A DNA stretch of 64,000 nt from Cunninghamella blakesleeana (Eukaryota > Mucoromycota > Mucoromycetes > Mucorales > Cunninghamellaceae), in assembly GCA_017871115.1 (NCBI GenBank), contig JAFCIZ010000005.1, positions 2,092,501-2,156,500 of the forward strand, given 5' to 3'. The notes below the pieces were generated by a model. The model saw only the letters and a list, made by a program, of their open reading frames with translations, was not told where the DNA came from and ran no database searches. Made by a program: the position numbers and the translations under genes. Each line of letters opens with the position of its first letter. The stretch's first letter is position 1. Shown piece after piece: positions 27,001 through 38,386 of the stretch.

Positions 27001-27870
27001 GTTCCGTACATACAATGCATCTATTACTTGTCAACAACAATTGGAGAAACTCACTAATAAAAATGATTCTGTGCCTGATAAAATTTTATCATTTAATCGC
27101 GCCAACCGCGAAGTTGCTGTACTTTGTAACCATCAGCGTACTGCATCCAAATCACATGCACAACAAATGTTAAAAATTGAAGATAAAGTAATTGCATATG
27201 AATATATATATATATAATATGTTATGAGAATATTAATAATTGTATAATAGTTTATATATATTAACTGAACTTTATTTTTATCTTCTTTGCAATATAGATC
27301 CGTGCATTAAAATATCAACGTATGAAACTTCGAAAACAACTCTTTACATTAGATAAAGCAATTAAAAAGAAGAGACCAGAATTAAGGGAAGATGAATCTG
27401 ATTTGGACGACGAATGGATTATTGAACATGAAAAGAATTTAATGGAAAAGGAACGGGAAAAAATTAAAACCAAATTTGAAAAACAAAATGAAAAATTGAA
27501 AGCTGAAGGTTCATCCCCCCGACCTATATCAGAATTAAAAGAAAAATTAAAAGAAGTAGACGTCATGGAAGCCCAATTAAAAAAAGAACGTAAAACAGGT
27601 GTAGTAGAAGTTAAATCCAATTCAACAGAAAAGATTTTAGCCAAAATTGAAAAAATTGATGAACGTATTAGTGCTACCAAGAATCAAGCTACTGATAAAG
27701 AAGAAAATAAAGAAGTTGCTTTAGGGACATCCAAAATGAATTATATTGATCCTCGTATTATCGTGGCATGGTGTCGTAAAAATGATGTTCCAATGGAAAA
27801 GGTTTATAGTAAAACTTTGGTAGATAAATTTAGATGGGCTCAAAGTATCCCTGATGATTGGCAGTTTTAG
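24096..27870 (+). CDS. TOP1: DNA topoisomerase I (type IB)
   Basis: Nuclear enzyme that relaxes supercoils by nicking one strand through a 3'-phosphotyrosine. The start [13 protein letters not shown] is at 24096; about ten or eleven exons. The acidic N-terminus repeats a [12 protein letters not shown] unit five times and continues into Lys-rich nuclear-localisation sequence. The core starts WWEESKQ and [29 protein letters not shown]. Catalytic residues appear in LALRAGNEK (Arg), the FRTYNASIT block (Arg) and LCNHQRT (His). A charged linker follows ([19 protein letters not shown]), then [18 protein letters not shown] with the active-site Tyr. It ends [13 protein letters not shown] at 27870, as in other eukaryotes. 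All expected catalytic residues that could be checked are present. Confidence 0.97.
25797..25860 (+). repeat. 9-bp tandem repeat in a TOP1 intron
   Basis: About seven tandem copies of the pyrimidine-only unit TTCTTTTTC, inside the intron between the exons encoding [10 protein letters not shown] and [13 protein letters not shown]. The strand is pure C/T for more than 60 bases, embedded in a longer T/C-rich stretch. Nearest recognisable acceptor is around 25900. Confidence 0.85.
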
Positions 27871-28093
27871 ACGATTTCTAAATATATATATATATATATA
27901 TATACAGCCATAGCTTTATTATAGTTCTATAGTATATATATGATCTAGAAGTTGGTTTTTTTTACTAATTATTTATTGCTTTCAAATAAAAAAAATAATA
28001 AACTCCGTTAGTAACTTTTTTTATATTGGCCTCCTTAACTTTTATTATCATTTTTTAATTTCATTTTCACCTCTTTTTTTTTTTTATTTATGG

Positions 28094-29397
28094 ATGTCAC
28101 TGTATACATTTTTTGGATGTCTTTTTACAGCTTATGGTCCGATTCTCTCCATCTTTTTTCTATTTATTGCACGTAACGCCCAACACGTTTTATTAACTGT
28201 AGCAAGGTGCAAATAATAATAATAATAATAATATATAAAGTAAATAAATAAATATATAAAGAAGTTTTGTTCTTTTTCTCATTCTATATATATATATATA
28301 AAGTGCCTTTTTTTGTTTAATAGCTCTATTAATATCAAGTGTTATATGGTACTTGGCAAAGGATGTCCAAACTATTCAAACCATTAGTATAATCTATAGT
28401 GTTGCTATTCAAGAACTCTTTCGTTGGTTTTATTTTTTATTAATTCAACGTACAGAACCTGTTCTTAATTTAGTCACTAAATATCCAAAATCACCCTTTA
28501 ATCGATTCATTTTCGCCTTTGGTAAGAGAATATATGGCTATATATATTTATAAGTATAACTTGCTGGTGTTATCTATGTTTACGTATGTATTAATTGTTG
28601 ATTTTATTTATAAATATTTTTATGGTAATGATAATAATCAATAGTTGCTGGATATGGATACGCGTTGACAACATCATTAGTAAGTTATATATCATTGTTA
28701 GTTCAATCCATAGGCCCTGGAATTATTGTATGCCCATCCTGTCCAAACGCTAGTATATTTTTCATATCAGGTAAAATAAAAATACAAATATATAAAAAAA
28801 GAGGAATATAAATATATATATACAAGATTGTGTACAAGTATACTTATAAATGGAAATTGAAATATAATGATTTTTTTATTTTTTATTCTATTTTCTTTTA
28901 TTTTATTTCGTATATGTGTAGCTATTACTACCACTTTATTCTCATTATTACATATGGTTTGGATGACAATAGCTTTTGATGGATATGCTTCAAAATCTTG
29001 GATAGGCTATATTAAAATCACTTGGGTTATTATTTCCCATTATGGTGCATCTTATAGCGTAAGTCTTTTTTATCTTCTTATTGTTCTGGGATGTTTCATT
29101 GAATATAAAAAAAACAAAAAGGAAAAGGAAAAAATATAGATGGGAAAAACTTTAAAAAAAAATTGAGATAGACACCATTGTCATTTTTTTATTTTAATTT
29201 TTTAAAAAAGCATGTTTCTCATTGATTGGGTTTTTTTATTTCCTCTTTTATATTAGTCCTTAATGAATTCTTCACCTTCTATACCATATGGTTGTGTTTA
29301 TGCCATCCTGATCGAATTACTTATTTTAATTATATCCTGTTGCTTAATTATTCACTCATTAAATATTAAACATCCAATACAGCATCATCAGTCTTAG
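28094..29397 (+). CDS. APH1: APH-1 family protein (gamma-secretase subunit)
   Basis: Polytopic membrane protein homologous to APH-1, the scaffold subunit that assembles presenilin, nicastrin and PEN-2 into gamma-secretase in ER/Golgi membranes. Five exons (28094-28206, 28304-28521, 28645-28770, 28922-29058, 29257-29397) join to 735 nt, 244 aa; human APH1A is about 265. The opening MSLYTFFGCLFTAYGPILS matches the family start FFGC..AFGP. Junction-spanning SAFFCLIALLISSVIWYLA, then AIQELFRWFYFLL, SYISLLVQSIGPG and HMVWMTIAFDGY all align with animal APH-1. The two conserved membrane histidines are kept (SLLHMVWM and IISHYGAS). The TM4 GxxxGxxxG pattern is softened to small residues: VAGYGYALTTS gives G/A/S. 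The start at 28094 was chosen because the overlapping ATG at 28090 is out of frame. The exon 2 acceptor at 28303 is required to recover TM2. Confidence 0.9.
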
Positions 29398-30476
29398 AAA
29401 TAGTATGTATATATATATATATATTAAAAATAAATGAATAAATGAATATATACATACATACATACATACATACATGCATATGTACATAGGTACACACATA
29501 CGTTCATACATACATAAATCTAGATTATTATTTTTACTATAATTTGAAATCTGTTGTGTGTGTGTAATGTAATTTCATTGTAATAAATACGGAAGGTTCC
29601 ATTGTTTAATTCGTAAATTACTTATTTATTTTTAAGAGAGAATTACATATGATAAATGACACAGAGATCAGATCATGCGGATATAGAAAAGCGGAAAAGC
29701 GGGTGCGAAGAGTTTAAAAAGGAAAGTGGTAAAATTTGGTTTCCTTTTTATGTGAGATTGGTTTCTCTTTAACCTTTTTTTTTTCATTTTTTTTCTATAC
29801 AATAGGCACATAATAAAGATTTATTTATTTACTTTTTAATATATATGTATATATACATGTTACTATTTATATTGCAAATGTAAAACTGCTGTCTTTTTTT
29901 TTAAAAAAAAAAAAAAGAAAAGAATGGTGGGAAGGTATTCTTTATTCAGTTTTGTCAGCACAAACTTGTAGAAAGGTAGTACAAAAAAGTTAAACATTTT
30001 TGTAAAACCACAAATAACAAATAGTAGATCAATTAGTTACTCGAAGGCTATGTTAAAAAAAAAAAGAAAAGAAATGGTTTTATTGTGAATGGATTCAAAT
30101 ATATAAGTAGTAATAATAATAAATATATAATATTAAATAATAATGATAAATAATAATACTAAACTAATAAAAATAATAATAATAAAGAATAAATAAAAAG
30201 GTATGCTAAATATTATATATTGAAGAAAGATAAAAATAAAAAGTAACCTCTCAGAACTTTTTAGAACAAATTTGATAAAAATAAAAATAGTATTACAAGC
30301 CAAATTTGTATTTCAGTTTTTTTTATGTTGAGTCAATCAACATATATTACAAAAAGAGAGGAAGGAAAAAAAAAAAGTAAATGAATAAAATAAAATAATA
30401 GTAATAATAATAATAATAAATACAAATAGAAAAATAGAAAAAAAAAATTTTTTTTTTGTTGATTAAAGTTTCATTT
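29398..30476. other. intergenic between convergent APH1 and Frizzled-like genes
   Basis: 1.08 kb holding both 3' ends. Includes a CATA microsatellite (listed separately). A less AT-rich patch lies at about 29655-29730 (AGCGGAAAAGCGGGTGCG and neighbours), with no ORF. ATA/AAT repeats follow from 30105 to 30190. No RNA gene could be identified. Confidence 0.45.
29448..29516 (+). repeat. CATA/ACAT microsatellite, interrupted
   Basis: About six perfect CATA units near 29450-29476, decaying into related ACAT/GTAC units up to about 29516, in the 3' flank of APH1. Confidence 0.8.
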
Positions 30477-33096
30477 TTATAATTGGAAGAATTGTTCACC
30501 ATGCTTTTCAGCACGTCCACGACCACCCAAATAAACACGAATATTATAAATTAAATCATTCCATTCAATAAAGATAGATCGTTTGGCAAAAATGAGTCTA
30601 ATAAAAATAAAGAATAGAAGAGAAAAAGTTAGAATTAAAAGAAATAAATAAATTGTTTTACAAGTATAAACTTACAATAGCCAAATACCAATAACACTAA
30701 CTAAAGCTTCAGCGGCAACCATTAAACCAAAAGGAGGTAAATAAGGACTTACAAATCCAACACAAGAATCTTGATCGTTACCAGGGGTGATCATACATGT
30801 TAACCATTTATTTATCACGGAAGTATCCGAAATAATGCTCTTCATTTTATTAATTTGAGTAAAATAAAAGATCCAATAAAAGATGACAGTGACACATGCA
30901 ACAATAGCAAGAAGTAAAGCTCTCCATTGAATATGAACGGCTTGAATGACATGTTTATGACGAATAGCCTTTTGAGTTCTACCAACGGAAGCATTGGAAA
31001 GGGATTGAGACATATCAGATTCAATTCCTTCACGAACGGCAATCTTTGCAATATATAAAAAGGTACCAATATGAAGGAGGAAACTTGGGCAAATAATGGC
31101 AGCCAATGGGTAAAAGAATAAATTAAAGATCTGTTCCAGATTAATTAAGCACAGATTTGCAAATTCATATCGAATTTCTTTTAAACCAAGAGCAACGCCC
31201 ATGATGACAGCTGGAATACCCCAACAAATAACATTAAGAAGGATGTATCGATGAGTAAAAAAGTTGGATGACCAAACGGTATGAAGATGAAGCTATAAAT
31301 TTTTTAAATGAAAATTAATATAAAAGATAGGAAAAAGTGAGTGAGTCATATTTTTTTAAACATCAATCTTTATAAAAATAGTATATATATATTACATTAA
31401 CAATCAAAGCACAACACCATGTAGCAGTAGCTAATGAACCAAAGACAAGAATGGCGCCTTGAACAGCACATAATGTATTATTGCTTTGATCACTAACATT
31501 AATTGCATCAGCACATTGAAGTTTTTTTGGATCACCAACAGAAAAGAATCCTACCATACTGAATAAAAAGATAGCAATTGAGAAATTTAAGATCAATAAT
31601 GATGGATGTCTAAATAAAAGAAAAAAACAAATAAAAAGTTAATATAATGCTTATTCTTATTAATAAAATAAGGAAATATCTACATCTATTTATTTTACCT
31701 TCGTTTATCGGGTAAAACGAAATAACTAAACATAATAAAGAAGGCACCAACAGCTGAAATACATCTTATAATATCAGTAGCGAAGAAAGCATGTTCAGTC
31801 CAACCTTTATGATAGAGCTATATTTATAAATATATTAATAAAGCAATTATGGTAATAATTAGCAAAAAACTTTCATACATATATATAATCTTTTTTTTTT
31901 ATATATAATTTACAAAGTTTTGATATGGGCATGGAATACAGCAACCAAATCGACAAGATAATGGATTGGATGATTTTGAAGGGTCTTGTTTAGCAATTGG
32001 ATCAGGTACAAATGGTGCAACACATTCAGCCATGACAAAATTAGGTGGAATAGCTGACATATTAAGTAAACTATGTTGATTATCGACTATATATAAATAT
32101 AAAATTAAATTAAATTAAAAAGACGAATGATAATTTGTTTGATTATTATTATTAATATGAATATGATTATTATATTATTTTAATATTTACCTTTAGGTGG
32201 AATAATATTACAAGCATCATCTGCACCAAGAGCAGTAGTTTGACCATTGATAGAAATAGGAGTATCACATTTAGGTGATAAAACATCAGTTTGGCCTGTT
32301 AACTTGAAAAGTAATCCACAATTACGTGATACATCATCACAAGTTGATCTACAGCCAACAAGGGCAGTCGTTGTTGTTTGTCCTATTAGTAAATAAGATT
32401 TAAAAGTATAAGAAAATATAAAAAAATAATTGTATGCAAGTAATTAAATAATTAGTTATTTTTATTTGTCAAGTTTTTTGTCTTTTATTTATTTTTGCAT
32501 ATTCATTTACGTTTCAGCCTTTTTATTAATATTTTTTTTTACCATTTGTATTAGAATTAGTACATTTAGGATATGCAGCCGAACATGCATATCTATAATA
32601 AGTATCAACACAACCAGGACTGATTTCACCAAATTGGGCTTTTATTTTTTGTAATTTTGCCAATTGCAATTCTGTAGCATTAATACTAGTAGTTGCTAAT
32701 ACTTGATAATCAATATAATTCTACATTAACAAATAAAATAAAAGTGGGAAAAAGAAAAAACAAAAAATAGAGGGTGATTTAAGAAGTTTTAGTTTTTGAT
32801 TGCCCGATATCTCTCATTTCTATTTCTGTTATTATTATTAGTATTATTAATTTTTTATTAGTTTACTGCACAAATACCAGTCGAGGGATAAGTAGTGCAT
32901 TGAAATTGTTCTAAAATAAAGATAATAGTAGTATAAAATAAAAATAAGTAAATTTTATATATGTTTATAAGATACTTTTTATTCACTTCCATATTAATAT
33001 TGAAATACATGGAAATAGGAATAATGTAAAATACTTACGTGAAGCAACTAAACCTATACTAGAGGCAAATAAGATTGCCTTAAGAGTTTTCAACAT
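30477..33096 (-). CDS. Frizzled/Smoothened-like 7TM receptor with cysteine-rich domain
   Basis: Cell-surface receptor of the Frizzled GPCR class. The start MLKTLKAILFASSIGLVAS at 33096 is a signal peptide. The ectodomain exons carry ten cysteines in the pattern of a Frizzled CRD: QFQC, GIC, SPGC, YAC, PKC, VGC, STC, RNC, PKC, DAC. The membrane part starts near GWTEHAFFATDIIRCISAVGAF and continues HPSLLILNFSIAIFLFSMVG, TATWCCALIVN, HRYILLNVICWGIPAVIMGV, FNLFFYPLAAIICPSFLLHI, HIQWRALLLAIVACVTVIFYW and a last segment GLMVAAEALVSVIGIWLLLI. The tail ends EKHGEQFFQL and lacks the KTxxxW Dishevelled-binding motif of animal Frizzleds. Similar receptors are known from Dictyostelium and some fungi; the ligand is unknown. 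About eight or nine exons. It is convergent with APH1 and downstream of PMT on the same strand. Confidence 0.9.
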
Positions 33097-33577
33097 TCAA
33101 AAAAAAATATATTATATATAGAAAAGGAAAGGAAAGCAAATAGAAATAATGAAAAATTAATAAAAGTAAAAAAATATATAAAAGGAGAGGTAGGAAATAT
33201 TATAAGAAAGAGAAAATGAAAAAGAAAAAAAAAAGAAAAAGAGGGAAAGAAAGAGAGAGAAAAAAAAAATGATAAACCTATTTAATGAAAGAGTAGCGGA
33301 AATAGAAAAAATAATTTAATTAAAGTTTTTGGTCTTTTATTTCTATATTGAAACTCCAAGTGGTCCTTTGTGCAACGGTGTTAAATACTTACGCCTGATT
33401 TTACCACCAAAGCTTAATTTTTAAAAAAGAATATATAAAGGCTTGGACCCCAAATTTATAAAAAACAATAATAATAAAATATATATATACACATAAATGT
33501 ACCAATTTATTTATTTCACATCATTATACAAATATATATTTGTTTAAAAAAAAGAAATATATATATAAAAAGCTTTA
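33097..33577. other. intergenic, promoter of the Frizzled-like gene
   Basis: 481 bp between two minus-strand genes. Near the receptor start the + strand is purine-rich (33120-33270). A less AT-rich segment lies at about 33345-33420. Not coding. Confidence 0.4.
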
Positions 33578-36500
33578 TTAGTCATTAGTAGGATCAGTTT
33601 GTTTTTCCTCATTTTCGTCTATTTTGCTAATATTATTAACTGCATCCGATACTTTGTTCACGATATCTGCTACTTCTGGAGCTAATTCATGTTCATTTTT
33701 ACCAATATAACTATTAAACATATTCTGGAATTTGGAAAAAGAGTCACCTATGTTTATACTATCTTGCTTATTATAATCAGAATACTTTTCCAAGAACCTG
33801 TTGGGAAAAAAAGTTTCAAGAGAAACAAAAAAAAAAAAAAAAAAAAAAGAATAAATAAACCTACACATAAATATATTTTTATCTACATTCATCCACCCAT
33901 TTATATATAATATAACTTAGACCTACGTAGCACAATCAAAATCCCAAGTGGATCTCCATTTAGCTTTAGTACATAATGATTTAGTCCATGGTTCACCATA
34001 AGTAATAGGTGCAAAACTTCGATAAGCATAAATAACAATTAATAACCAACCAAAAGCCATCATTAATCGCTTTCTTTGTATAAATCGGATTGTGATGAGA
34101 TCGAATCCAACTGCAAAAGTTAATATACTAAAATATAATGCTGGCATATAATGATGCAAAAATAATTGTCGGCCCATTAAAAAGAATGGTAAATAATGTA
34201 AAAACCATCCTATCACGAAGAATCCCGCTGAGTTTTCATAAAATTGCCGTAATCCTAAATTGTTGTAGCAAAAAAAAAAATAGTAAAATTAATATAAATA
34301 TGAATATAAATATAAATCAGCTTTTTTTTACTCCTATTGTTTCTTTTTTTATATATTAAGGTTTCTTTTTCTTTTTCATCTTCTTTACCTCTAAAATCGG
34401 TTTTATAACCCCTTTTGTCCAGCAATAAAAAGGTCAATTTAATAATAAAATAAATCCCCACGGTAATAGATGAACACCAATAGATAATTGGATTTCCAAG
34501 TAAATAAATATGCTTGTTTTCTTTTCCCCAAAAGTTAATGCCGCGTCTAAGAAATGGCCAATCCTAGATCGAAAAAACAATATATATAAAAAAAATGATT
34601 CGTTCCGTTAAATAAATACCTTTTTTAATTTTTTTTTCAAAGTACGACTTTTTGTTACACGTTGATCTTCCAGCTTTTACTATTTTTTATATTCGCCCCT
34701 CTTTCTCCTTTTTTTATTTATTTACATCATTGAACATATATGCATGTTTAAATAAGATCTTTTTCTATTATTATTATATATTACCTCAGGTCGGGAGTCA
34801 TATGGATGTGATTGAGTTAGACCTTTATTGGTATCCCACATTACTTCATTTAATTCTATAAATTTACTAAAGAAGCCAGGTTTTTGATAATTCACTTTTT
34901 CAGTATCGGGTGATACTAAGTATAAATAAAAAAAAATTATATGAATTTTTCGATTTAGGCAGAAAATGGTAATCAATCACTTTTTTATGTTTTTTTTCTA
35001 AATTTATATAAATACATATTATAGTTCGGGTAACATTCCTTTTTTTATATTTTTTTAATATTAAAATCACTTACATTTATCATTCATAGTTGATTCAATA
35101 TACCATATAGTTTTAGGTAATTTTCCATTTTTTATACAAGTTACTTCTTGTTGGCCCCATCCCCATTCAGGTAATTTTACATCATGAGAGAAGAGTGCAC
35201 ATCCCTCCATAGCATGGATCAACCTGAATTTACTGTGTAGTGTACGAAGTCTATCCTTAGATTCGGGATCTTTCTTATCATAGTCGATAATCTCTACTCG
35301 CCAATAGTCATTTGCATCACCTTCAAAATCAGGAAACCCATAAGTACTACCCATTTTTTTTTTTAAAAAAAAAAAAAAACCAAATCAAAAAAAAATTAAA
35401 ATTAAAATTATAATAAACCTTGTTTTATTTCATCATATTCATTTCATTTTTTAATTTACCTAACTTCATTGTGATAATCTAAATCAGTCATTGGTGGTCG
35501 ATGATTGTGACTGTGTAGGCGTTTAGAAGAATCATTATGTATTAATCGAACTATGTCCCCATTCTTAACATATTCAATTTCATCATTTACTTTTTCAGTA
35601 TTATGCTTATAGATTGTCCACCAATTATTTTCATCACGATGAGGATATAAAGTTACTTGTTGTTCTATTAATTTATTTTTTGTTAAATATATATATATAT
35701 ATATATACTTATATTAGTTTCATATTTCCATTTCATTTAATTAATTCATTCTTATTACTGCTATTACTGCTATATTTGCTACGAAAGATTATATGAACCT
35801 ACGTTTACTTCCGGTTGGATAATCGTGGGGATGAGAATGTAAATAACCACCTCTTGTTGCAACATGTCTAATGAATAATTTTGATCCATAAGCAATATCT
35901 ATTATCAAAAATACAAAAACCAAAACCAAAAATAAAAATAAAAATAAAAATGAGTATAAAAATTATTTTTTTTTTTTCATTTTAATTGATTATATATATA
36001 CCAATTGGAGTATCTTGCATGCTATGACCATCAAGTGTTTGTTGAAACTGAGGTGACATAAATCCATCCCCTTCACCGCTATTTGGCAATGATATAAAAT
36101 GGATTTGGAACATAAGCATATAAACTACAACAGGGATGAAAATCAGACAAAAGGCCCGAGCGCCAAAATGGTGAAGGAATCGACTCTGTGCATTTGATGT
36201 AAAACAATAATTAATAAAAAAAAATTAAAATGATTACTATTATTATTACTATATCATCCAAAATAGCCCTTTTTTTAAAATATATGTATCTAGTGACCTA
36301 CCAATGAAACATGAGTATCACCCCAAAGTTGCCATAGTCCATTTATTGTTGATAAGCCAATGGTAGCAATAGTAAAAAGACCAACCCACTTGCAACTTAC
36401 TGTAAATCCTAATCCAAACCCAGTTAATGTTAACCATACCCACCACCAAAATTGAAAAGGTCTTTTTATAAAATATACGTAAAATAAAAAAAAAAATATA

Positions 36501-38075
36501 AGTCGATTGACCAGGTAATCATAATTATATAATATACATGTTATTTATAATAATCTATAAAACTTATTACCTTTTTGATTGATTGGAAAAATTGACCCAC
36601 ACTAATATAGTTGCAGATGTAAAAAATAATAATGGCGGATCCAAAAGAATTAACCGATTGTTCGCTATTAAACCATTTTCTAAAATATAAATGCAAATAA
36701 AAATAAAAATAAAAATAAAAATTATATATATTATATTAGGGCGTTTTTATTAGCATTAATTCTTTTATGTATATACCATATATATAATTTCCTTTTTATT
36801 TTATATAAATATATTTACCATAACAGACCATTAGAGCAGCCACAAGAGAGGCAGCAATAGAATGTCCACTACTACGAAGGGTCCAATAAGCTATGGGAAC
36901 AACAAGTGCACCATTTAAAGCGCAAAAGCTTCTCATAGCAACATAAGGCACATTTGCACCAGTATATTCACTATATAAAACAATAGTAATAATGATAATA
37001 ATATATCAGTTTCTTACACATACACATATACACATACACATACACATACACACACACGCACATATATATATATATATATATATTCACTTTTTATATATAA
37101 TTCCCTATCTCAGCCAACTTACTTGCCAATTTCTTTAAAATCAAAATGTCCATCAAAGCCTGCTAACTTTCCAACCAAAGCAATTAGCATTTTTGCTAAC
37201 TAATATATATATATATATATATATATCAAAACCAAGACAGTGGGTTATTTTAGTGATTTATGATTTTCTGTAAAAATAATATTCCTCTTTATAAATCTGT
37301 CTTTTATTTTATCTTAGCATATTTTGACATTAACCAATCAATTATTTTCGTATCACCTATTCAATTTATAGTATCATTTTTTTATTTTTAATTTTAATTA
37401 TAATAATCAATTAACTTACTGGAGGGTGTACATCCATGAAAAATCTAGTTTTAATATATTTACTTGCAAATCCACCGAAATGGACTTCATCAAACCTATT
37501 TATGAAAAAAAATAATATAAAAAAGAAGTAGAAGAAAAAAGTTAGTAAAATTATTTAATAGCATTCTAAAAAAAAATACGTAGCAATGATAAGGAAATTT
37601 TATTTTTATTATTACTACTAATAATATTTTATTTTATTATTAAACTTTATTTTACACTTTACACTACAGAACTTGGTTGCCATATTTTCCAAAAACGAAT
37701 ATAAATAGTCCAAAAGAAAAGACCAATAGTAATGTACCAATCCCTATTACGAGATTTTCTCTTTGATAAATACTTTTGTTGTTCAGCTTTATACAATTTA
37801 GTATGAGGTAAAAAAACATTATCAGCGTGTTGGTCTTCCCAATTTTTTTGTCGACGACGATGCATATCCGATCTTGAGGTAGCCGAAGTAAAAGAAGAAG
37901 TATTGTTATCCAAAGGTATCGATAAGACATGATCCGCATTATAAGGTGGTGGAGAAGAAGAGGAAGTTAATAGAGTAGAAGATGGTGGTATAGAAGCTGG
38001 CGGTGCCATGGAAGTCGGTGGATAATCATTAAACAGTTCTTTTTTTACTATAGGTTTCGTATACCTACTAGCCAT
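33578..38075 (-). CDS. protein O-mannosyltransferase (PMT family, PMT2-like)
   Basis: ER membrane glycosyltransferase of family GT39 that moves mannose from dolichyl-phosphate-mannose to Ser/Thr of secretory proteins. The start MASRYTKPIVKKELF at 38075 opens a Pro/Ser-rich cytosolic tail before TM1. The catalytic loop is FDEVHFGGFASKYIKTRFF and DVHPPLAKMLIALVGKLAG, with the essential Asp-Glu pair present. Further blocks: RLILLDPPLLFFT, CKWVGLFTIATIGLSTI, GDGFMSPQFQQTLDG. Three MIR-type segments follow: TRGGYLHSHPHDYP, GDIVRLIHNDSSKRLHSHNH and SKFRLIHAMEGCALFSHDV. The C-terminal membrane part holds GINFWGKENKHIYLLGNPI and HYLPFFLMGRQLFLHHYMPA. More than ten exons. It ends with an acidic cytosolic tail, EENEEKQTDPTND. 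Subfamily is judged from the middle blocks only. It is divergent from TRM140 over 311 bp. Confidence 0.95.
37015..37082 (+). repeat. CACATA/TA microsatellite in a PMT intron
   Basis: Imperfect CACATA and CACA units run into a TA dinucleotide block, wholly within an intron of the mannosyltransferase gene. Confidence 0.8.
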
Positions 38076-38168
38076 TGTATTGATATTATTATTATTTATT
38101 ATTATTCTATTTTTATAACCGTATATCTATAATAAAATAATAAAATGTACAGTTATATATAATTATAA

Positions 38169-38201
<33 letters not shown>

Positions 38202-38386
38202 ATATGTTTAAAAAAAAGAAAAAAGAAAAACAGGCGACTAAAAATTATTCCCTCAAAAATTTATTTTTAAAAAATTAAATTCCCGCCTTATTTTTTTTTT
38301 TTTTCATCCATTTCCTTTTTCCTTTTTTTTCCTTTTTTTTCTTTTTCAATTTTTTTATACTTTTAATAATAAAGGAAGTGTAGATC
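38076..38386. promoter_or_regulatory. shared divergent promoter region, PMT / TRM140
   Basis: 311 bp between the two starts. It has a TA block (38155-38200), a single GC-containing word TTCCCGCC at about 38280-38287, and a T/C-rich leader (38290-38360) ahead of TRM140. The GC word resembles an E2F/MBF-type core, but one copy is not enough to claim a site. Confidence 0.45.

Noticed and set aside
28090..28096. ATG at 28090 as APH-1 start
   Set aside because: Its frame reaches a stop after about 17 codons; the ATG four bases later opens the conserved FFGC frame.
38278..38290. E2F/MBF-like word TTCCCGCC in the PMT/TRM140 promoter
   Set aside because: A single short match with no second copy or supporting context.
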